This document shows, one piece after another, positions 58,982 through 64,000 of a stretch of 64,000 nucleotides of DNA. Position numbers and translations under genes: made by a program. Under the pieces are notes generated by a model. That model did not search any database and had not been told where the DNA came from. It saw only the letters and a program-made list of their open reading frames with translations. Position 1 is the first letter of the stretch; the number at the start of each line of letters is the position of its first letter. This DNA comes from Christiangramia sp. OXR-203 (GTDB taxonomy: Bacteria; Bacteroidota; Bacteroidia; Flavobacteriales; Flavobacteriaceae), in contig NZ_CP139698.1 in assembly GCF_034372165.1 (NCBI RefSeq), forward strand, positions 372,001 through 436,000. Direction: 5' to 3'.

Positions 58982-61900
58982 GAGGTATCATAAGTTACTT
59001 TATAAAGTACCACGTTGCGGTGAATGTTATGATCATCGCATTTGTGATATTTGGAGTTGTGGGAATGTTGCGAATGCAATCTTCTTTTTTCCCATTGATC
59101 GAATCTGAGATCATTACCATTAATGTTGCATATCCCGGGGCAGCGCCTGAAGAAATTGAGGAAGGGATTGTTCTTAAAATTGAAGATAATCTCAAAGGCC
59201 TGGTTGGAGTAGACCGGGTAACTTCAGTTTCAAGAGAGAATGGAGGTAGTATCACAGTGGAAATAGATTCAGATGAAGATATTGATGTGATGCTTTCCGA
59301 AGTGAAGAACGCAGTGGATAGAGTGCCCAATTTTCCGTCAGGCATGGAGCCATTGGTGGTGGCGAAACAGGAAAACATCCGTGAAACTTTTGACTTTTTT
59401 GTAAGCGGTGAAGGCGTAGATCTTGCAACTTTAAAGCAAATTGGAAGGCAGATCGAATATGATCTAAGGGCAATGGACGGTCTTTCTCAAATTGAACTGT
59501 CCGGATTTCCTGAAGAAGAAATTGAAATAGCAGTTGATGAAAATGACCTGCTGGCCTTCAATATTACTTTTACTGAAGTCGCCCAGGCGGTTGCTCAGGC
59601 CAATATACTTACCACAGGTGGTAGTATTAAAACACAGGAAGAAGATTTCCTTATTCGGGCAGATAATCGTTCCTACTACGGAAAAGAATTGAACAAGCTG
59701 GTAGTGAAGTCACAAGCTGATGGGACTACGGTTACTCTGGAAGATGTGGCAACTATTCGCGACAGGTTTTCAGAAACTCCGAATGCATCTTATATCAATG
59801 GACAGATTGCGGTAAGCGTCAACATATCTACTACTAATAATGAAGATCTTATTTCTGCGGCAGAAAAGGTTCGTAATTATGTAGAAGAATTTAACGAGAA
59901 AAATGATACGCTAAAGATCATCGTGGAAGATGACCGTAGTATCACGCTGAATCAAAGAACACAACTTCTTATTGAGAATGGAGCAGTCGGGATCATTCTG
60001 GTGCTTCTTTTTCTCTCATTTTTTCTGAATACAAGGCTGGCATTCTGGGTAGCTTTCGGGCTTCCAATTTCCTTTCTTGGTATGTTTATTTTCGCCGCAG
60101 GATTTGGAGTAACTATCAATGTGCTCTCATTATTCGGAATGATCATTGTTATCGGGATCCTGGTAGATGATGGGATTGTTATTTCTGAAAATATCTACCA
60201 GCATTACGAAAGAGGTAAAAAGCCTGTACAGGCAGCCATTGATGGAACGATGGAAGTGCTACCACCGATACTTTCCGCGATCATTACCACGATTTTAGCC
60301 TTTTCCACATTCCTGTTCTTAGATAGCCGAATTGGAGAATTCTTTGGCGAGGTTAGTACAGTAGTTATTTTGACCCTGGTTGTTTCCCTGGTAGAAGCGT
60401 TGATCATATTACCAGCGCATATTGCCCATTCGAAAGCTTTAGTTCGGGAAACTGAAGAAGAACAGAAAAAGAAGAAAGGACTTTCGAGGTTGTTTCTGAA
60501 ACTAAGGATCATCAATAAATATGGAGATCAATTGATGGCTTATCTGCGGGACAAGCTATACGAACCTGTTATTCGCGCTACAGTTGCACATAGGTTTTTG
60601 AGTCTCTCTATCCTAATCACACTATTTATTCTAACTGTAGGTTCTGTAATGGGTGGCGTGGTGAACGTTACTTTATTTCCAAGTATCGCCAGCGACCGGG
60701 TAAGTATAGATCTCTTGATGCCAGAGGGAACGAACCCTAAGAAGACAGACAGTATCATTTCGATAGTCGAGGATGCTGCATGGAGAGTGAACGAAGACTT
60801 TACTGAACGCCAGACAGGAAATAAGCAGGTCGTTAAAAACATTGTTCGTAGAGTTGGACCGGGTAATAACAAGGCTTCATTACGAGTAAATTTATTACCA
60901 GGAGAAGAGCGTGATTTTGGTTCGCCCGAAATTACCAATGCAATTCGAGATGAAGTAGGACAGGTTTACGGAGTGGAGCGTTTAACCTTTGGTAGCGGTG
61001 GAAACTTTGGTGGAAAGCCGGTTTCTGTATCCCTTTTGGGAAATAACCTTGTAGAACTTGAGCGTGCCAAGGAAGAACTTAAAGAGGCTATGGAAGAGAA
61101 TTCCACGCTAAAGGATGTAACAGATACAGATCCCGATGGGATCAAAGAGATCACAATAGATCTTAATGAGAATGCCTATGCTTTAGGCTTGAATCTTAGA
61201 GAGGTGATGAGCCAGGTGCGTGCAGGATTCTTTGGGTTACAGGCACAGCGATTTCAGCGTGGGCAGGATGAAATAAGGGTCTGGGTTCGTTATGATCGCG
61301 AGAATAGAGAATCTATCAATGATCTTGATGATATGCGTATTGTAACTCCAGATGGAAACCGTGTGCCATTTGGTGAGATCGCCACTTATGAAATTAGACG
61401 TGGTACAGAATCTATTAGTCACCTTGAAGGACTCAGAGAAATTAGGGTAGAGGCAGACATGGATGATCCGGATGCCAGTTCTACCGATGCTATTGCTAAT
61501 ATTGGAGAAAACGTACTTCCGGATATATTGTCAAAATATCCAAGTGTATCTGTTTCCTATGAGGGGCAGAATCGCGAAGCAGAAAAACTGACTAAATCTG
61601 CGGAAAAAGTATTTCCTATCATTTTGTTCCTAATCTATGCAGTAATCGCTTTTACGTTTAGAAGTTATAGCCAGCCGTTATTATTGATGATTATGATTCC
61701 ATTCAGTATCATTGGTGTGGCCTGGGGGCATTATATACATGGTTTCCCTGTGAATATTCTTTCTTTACTTGGGATCATTGCACTGGTGGGAATTATGGTG
61801 AATGACGGGCTTGTACTTATTGGAAAGTTCAATTCCTATCTGAGGGAAGGCATGCGCTTCGAGAAAGCACTGATTGAAGCAGGAAAGTCGCGATTTAGAG

Positions 61901-62211
61901 CTATTTTCCTTACATCTCTAACAACCATTGCGGGTATTGCACCTTTACTTCTAGAAAAAAGCAGACAGGCACAATTCTTAAAGCCTATGGCAATTTCTAT
62001 CGCCTACGGAATTTTTATTGCCACCTTCTTAACTTTACTGGTGTTGCCATTGTTGCTTTCTATTACCAATTCAGGTAAAGCCAGAGCAAAATGGTTAAAA
62101 ACCGGGAATAAAGTGAGTCGGGAATCTGTAGAGAGAGCGATCAAGGAGAAAAATGATGAAGATGAGCGCCAGAGTGAGCTTGATGAGGCGAATAAGAATC
62201 AGAATTACTAG
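58978..62211 (+). CDS. RND efflux pump permease (AcrB/MdtC-like)
   Basis: The 1077-residue protein has the RND layout of 12 membrane helices and two large periplasmic loops. TM4 contains GILVDDGIVISENIYQHYERG, with the paired acidic residues of the proton relay. The second half repeats it in GIMVNDGLVLIGKFNSYLREG. The N-terminal YPGAAPEEIEEGI motif is typical of the HAE group. It exports compounds across the envelope with the adjacent adaptor and TolC-like protein; the substrates are unknown. It is the middle gene of a three-gene tripartite pump. Confidence 0.95.
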   Translation: MRGIISYFIKYHVAVNVMIIAFVIFGVVGMLRMQSSFFPLIESEIITINVAYPGAAPEEIEEGIVLKIEDNLKGLVGVDRVTSVSRENGGSITVEIDSDEDIDVMLSEVKNAVDRVPNFPSGMEPLVVAKQENIRETFDFFVSGEGVDLATLKQIGRQIEYDLRAMDGLSQIELSGFPEEEIEIAVDENDLLAFNITFTEVAQAVAQANILTTGGSIKTQEEDFLIRADNRSYYGKELNKLVVKSQADGTTVTLEDVATIRDRFSETPNASYINGQIAVSVNISTTNNEDLISAAEKVRNYVEEFNEKNDTLKIIVEDDRSITLNQRTQLLIENGAVGIILVLLFLSFFLNTRLAFWVAFGLPISFLGMFIFAAGFGVTINVLSLFGMIIVIGILVDDGIVISENIYQHYERGKKPVQAAIDGTMEVLPPILSAIITTILAFSTFLFLDSRIGEFFGEVSTVVILTLVVSLVEALIILPAHIAHSKALVRETEEEQKKKKGLSRLFLKLRIINKYGDQLMAYLRDKLYEPVIRATVAHRFLSLSILITLFILTVGSVMGGVVNVTLFPSIASDRVSIDLLMPEGTNPKKTDSIISIVEDAAWRVNEDFTERQTGNKQVVKNIVRRVGPGNNKASLRVNLLPGEERDFGSPEITNAIRDEVGQVYGVERLTFGSGGNFGGKPVSVSLLGNNLVELERAKEELKEAMEENSTLKDVTDTDPDGIKEITIDLNENAYALGLNLREVMSQVRAGFFGLQAQRFQRGQDEIRVWVRYDRENRESINDLDDMRIVTPDGNRVPFGEIATYEIRRGTESISHLEGLREIRVEADMDDPDASSTDAIANIGENVLPDILSKYPSVSVSYEGQNREAEKLTKSAEKVFPIILFLIYAVIAFTFRSYSQPLLLMIMIPFSIIGVAWGHYIHGFPVNILSLLGIIALVGIMVNDGLVLIGKFNSYLREGMRFEKALIEAGKSRFRAIFLTSLTTIAGIAPLLLEKSRQAQFLKPMAISIAYGIFIATFLTLLVLPLLLSITNSGKARAKWLKTGNKVSRESVERAIKEKNDEDERQSELDEANKNQNY

Positions 62212-62244
62212 AAGATAATTGAACTTCAGAATAAATAATTTCGA

Positions 62245-63579
62245 ATGAGATTGAGAAAATTTATCCTTAGCATTTTGATCGCACTTTTTTGGAGTGTTGG
62301 TGCTGTTGCGCAGGATAGCCTGCTCACTAAACAGGAAGTTATATCCAGAGCACTGGCTGAGAACTTTGGAATAAGGATCGCTGAGAATAATGTCGAAATT
62401 GCCGATAACAACCAGAATATTTTAAACTCAGGCTATTTGCCGACACTTACGGGGCTCGCCGGAGCGAATTACGACCTGAATGATCGTGTTACTGAACCTG
62501 AAAATGGTGAAACCGTAGATCAACGCGGGATCGAAAGTAACCGTTATAATGCTTCCATAAATTTAGGATATACATTGTTTGATGGTCTGGGTCGTTTGTA
62601 TAATTATAAAAGTCTTCAGGAGCAATATGATCTCTCTCAACTAGAAGCCCGGGAAACTATAGAAAATACCATTCTACAGATCATGAGCGTGTATTATGAG
62701 GTCGCCAGACTTTCAGAAAACATCAATGTTCTTGAGGAGACTCTGGAAATATCCAAGAATCGTGTAACGCGTGCTCAATATCAATTTGAATATGGGCAGG
62801 CGAACAATCTTGTGGTTCTAAATGCAAGGGTAGACGTAAACAACGATAGTATTTCTTTGATAGAAACCGAACAATTGCTGAAGAATACCAAGCGGGATCT
62901 AAATGTACTTCTGAATAGAGAAATTACCGCAAACGATTTTTCCGTAGATACAACAGTAACATTTATAAGTGACCTTGAGCTGGATAGTTTTGTTACTGAA
63001 GCTGAAATTAACAATGTTTCATTGCTGCAGATCGAGCAAAGTCTGGAAATTAGTGACTATGATATCAAGATCAATAAGAGCGGTTATTTGCCTTCCATAG
63101 ACCTTACCGGATCATATGGATGGAACCTGAACCGAAGTGCTGCAACCGCCTTCTTTCCGGGTAGTACAACTACTACAGATGGACTTGCTGCTGGAGTTAG
63201 TTTACGCTGGGATTTGTTTGATGGAGGTTTTAGAAATATTCAGGTTAGAAACTCTAAAATAAGATATGAGAATCAGAAAATTCAGAAAGAACAATTGATC
63301 AGTCAGGTTCAACGGGATATCGCGAATTCCCTCGGAAATTATCGAAATAAACTGTTTATTCTCAAAGTACAGGAAGAGAATGTTGAAACGAATTTGAATA
63401 ACTTCAATCGATCTGAAGAGCAATATAAACTTGGAAGAATTTCTTCGATAGAATTCAGGCAGGCACAGATCAATCTTTTAGATGCCAGAACCAGTCTCAA
63501 CCTTGCCAAGTATGATGCGAAACTGGCAGAGCTACAAGTTTTGCAGTTAACTGGTCAATTGTTGAATGTAAATCTCTAG
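62245..63579 (+). CDS. TolC-family outer-membrane efflux protein
   Basis: The 444-residue protein has a signal peptide ending GAVAQ. Two repeated halves typical of TolC follow, each with a beta segment (NASINLGYTLFDGLGRLYNY; GVSLRWDLFDGGFRNIQV) and long periplasmic helices. KLGRISSIEFRQAQINLLDART closes the second half. It forms the trimeric outer-membrane exit duct for the RND pump encoded just upstream (33-nt gap). Confidence 0.94.
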   Translation: MRLRKFILSILIALFWSVGAVAQDSLLTKQEVISRALAENFGIRIAENNVEIADNNQNILNSGYLPTLTGLAGANYDLNDRVTEPENGETVDQRGIESNRYNASINLGYTLFDGLGRLYNYKSLQEQYDLSQLEARETIENTILQIMSVYYEVARLSENINVLEETLEISKNRVTRAQYQFEYGQANNLVVLNARVDVNNDSISLIETEQLLKNTKRDLNVLLNREITANDFSVDTTVTFISDLELDSFVTEAEINNVSLLQIEQSLEISDYDIKINKSGYLPSIDLTGSYGWNLNRSAATAFFPGSTTTTDGLAAGVSLRWDLFDGGFRNIQVRNSKIRYENQKIQKEQLISQVQRDIANSLGNYRNKLFILKVQEENVETNLNNFNRSEEQYKLGRISSIEFRQAQINLLDARTSLNLAKYDAKLAELQVLQLTGQLLNVNL

Positions 63580-63581
63580 CC

Positions 63582-63764
63582 ATGTACGAACATTTCTTTC
63601 AATGTCCTTACTGTTGGGAAGAAGTCTCTGTACTTCTGGATCCTTCTGTGCGAAAACAAACTTATATCGAGGATTGTGAGACTTGTTGCAACCCTATAGA
63701 ATTCAAGGTAGAATTTGACTCGAATGAACTGCAGATGTTCGAAGCTCAGCCAATCGAGCAATAA
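63582..63764 (+). CDS. CPXCG-motif cysteine-rich zinc-ribbon protein
   Basis: The 60-residue protein has the Cys pair CPYC (residues 8-11, QCPYCWEEVSVLLDPS) and a second pair in CETCCNPIEF (about 32-36), a zinc ribbon of the CPXCG family. It ends acidic. The ATG lies 2 nt after the tolC-like stop, so it is probably translated from the efflux message, though a functional link is not implied. The function is unknown. Confidence 0.88.
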   Translation: MYEHFFQCPYCWEEVSVLLDPSVRKQTYIEDCETCCNPIEFKVEFDSNELQMFEAQPIEQ

Positions 63765-63832
63765 AACTTTGTAGCTTAGCGAACCAGAAGTCTTTTTCGG
63801 CTATCTTAGTAGCTAACCCTACACCATCAACC

Positions 63833-64000
63833 ATGTTAGCAACTTTCGATCTTCCAGGTCATGTGATCGGGATTATTATAGACTCAGATCTTACAGATGA
63901 GGTTTTAGACGAAGTAATTCTAGAGATCAAAGCTCGTTTTGATCAATACGATAAGGTCAATGTTTACTTAGAGCTTGAAAAAGATCATGATATCGGTTTT
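63833..64000 (+). CDS. STAS/SpoIIAA-like protein, 5' part only
   Basis: An ATG at 63833 opens a frame running off the window end (56 codons seen). MLATFDLPGHVIGIIIDSDLTDE followed by IKARFDQYDKVNVYLELEKDHD matches the start of the SpoIIAA-like/STAS family of about 120 residues, cytosolic proteins of unclear function in Bacteroidota. A TATCTTAG near-consensus -7 box precedes it. The remainder and its neighbours are outside the window. Confidence 0.7.
   Translation, partial: MLATFDLPGHVIGIIIDSDLTDEVLDEVILEIKARFDQYDKVNVYLELEKDHDIGF

Overview
The window looks like a chromosomal segment of a marine-type Flavobacteriaceae (Bacteroidota), most like Gramella/Christiangramella. The basis is a complete gldK-gldL-gldM-gldN cluster (gliding / type IX secretion), Bacteroidota-type promoters (TTG, 19-20 bp spacer, TAnnTTTG), few Shine-Dalgarno sites, lipoproteins with an acidic S-D-D stretch after the acylated cysteine, a DnaE polymerase carrying its own proofreading exonuclease, a long C-terminal tail on ribosomal protein S16, and flavobacterial families such as DUF4301, DUF3098, DUF3127 and DUF983. 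The genus is an inference from overall impression, not from a search. I see no prophage, insertion sequence, CRISPR array or rRNA operon; this is mostly vertically inherited core genome.

Layout. 1-5.3 kb: 5' part of dinB, a surface-lipoprotein beta-propeller candidate, ahcY, and a phosphopantetheinyl transferase/GGGP synthase pair. 5.3-9.3 kb: a dispersed-repeat region, then a tight operon of thiamine-binding protein, PnuC-type transporter, NadR-like kinase, DUF4301 protein and ArfB. 9.3-16.8 kb: a small secreted protein, a structured RNA candidate, a sigma-54 response regulator convergent with a hybrid histidine kinase, then a TonB-dependent receptor behind a promoter, TPP riboswitch and terminator. 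16.9-22.2 kb: Rieske-like lipoprotein, greA, HIT protein, thioesterase, orphan kinase, flavin reductase-like protein, DUF3127, aat. 22.2-26.2 kb: six-gene minus-strand operon ftsX-DUF3098-uppP-truB-tonB-like-tag. 26.3-33.3 kb: panE-like, leuS (with a structured leader), ald, rpsP-rimM, DUF2383 protein. 33.5-45.7 kb: dnaE with fused exonuclease, trxA, DUF58, tRNA-Asp, GAF kinase, dsbD, SDR, and a second copy of the propeller lipoprotein. 45.8-55.8 kb: topA, a degenerate arginase-fold protein, gldKLMN, a DAO-type oxidoreductase, DUF983. 55.8-64 kb: ABC-F ATPase, a tripartite RND efflux system, a CPXCG zinc-ribbon protein and the start of a STAS-like gene cut by the window edge.

How parts work together. 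The thiamine parts are split: the outer-membrane receptor is under TPP control by transcription attenuation, while the binding protein, PnuC-type permease and kinase form a separate operon with no room for a riboswitch in its leader. The gld cluster supplies the type IX secretion core (GldK/GldN ring, GldL/GldM motor). ftsX-uppP and the neighbouring genes serve envelope growth. Nothing here is convincingly a wholly new multi-gene system. The most novel-looking items are four structured RNA or leader candidates, the arginase-fold pseudoenzyme fixed beside gldK, and a paralogous pair of predicted surface propeller lipoproteins.
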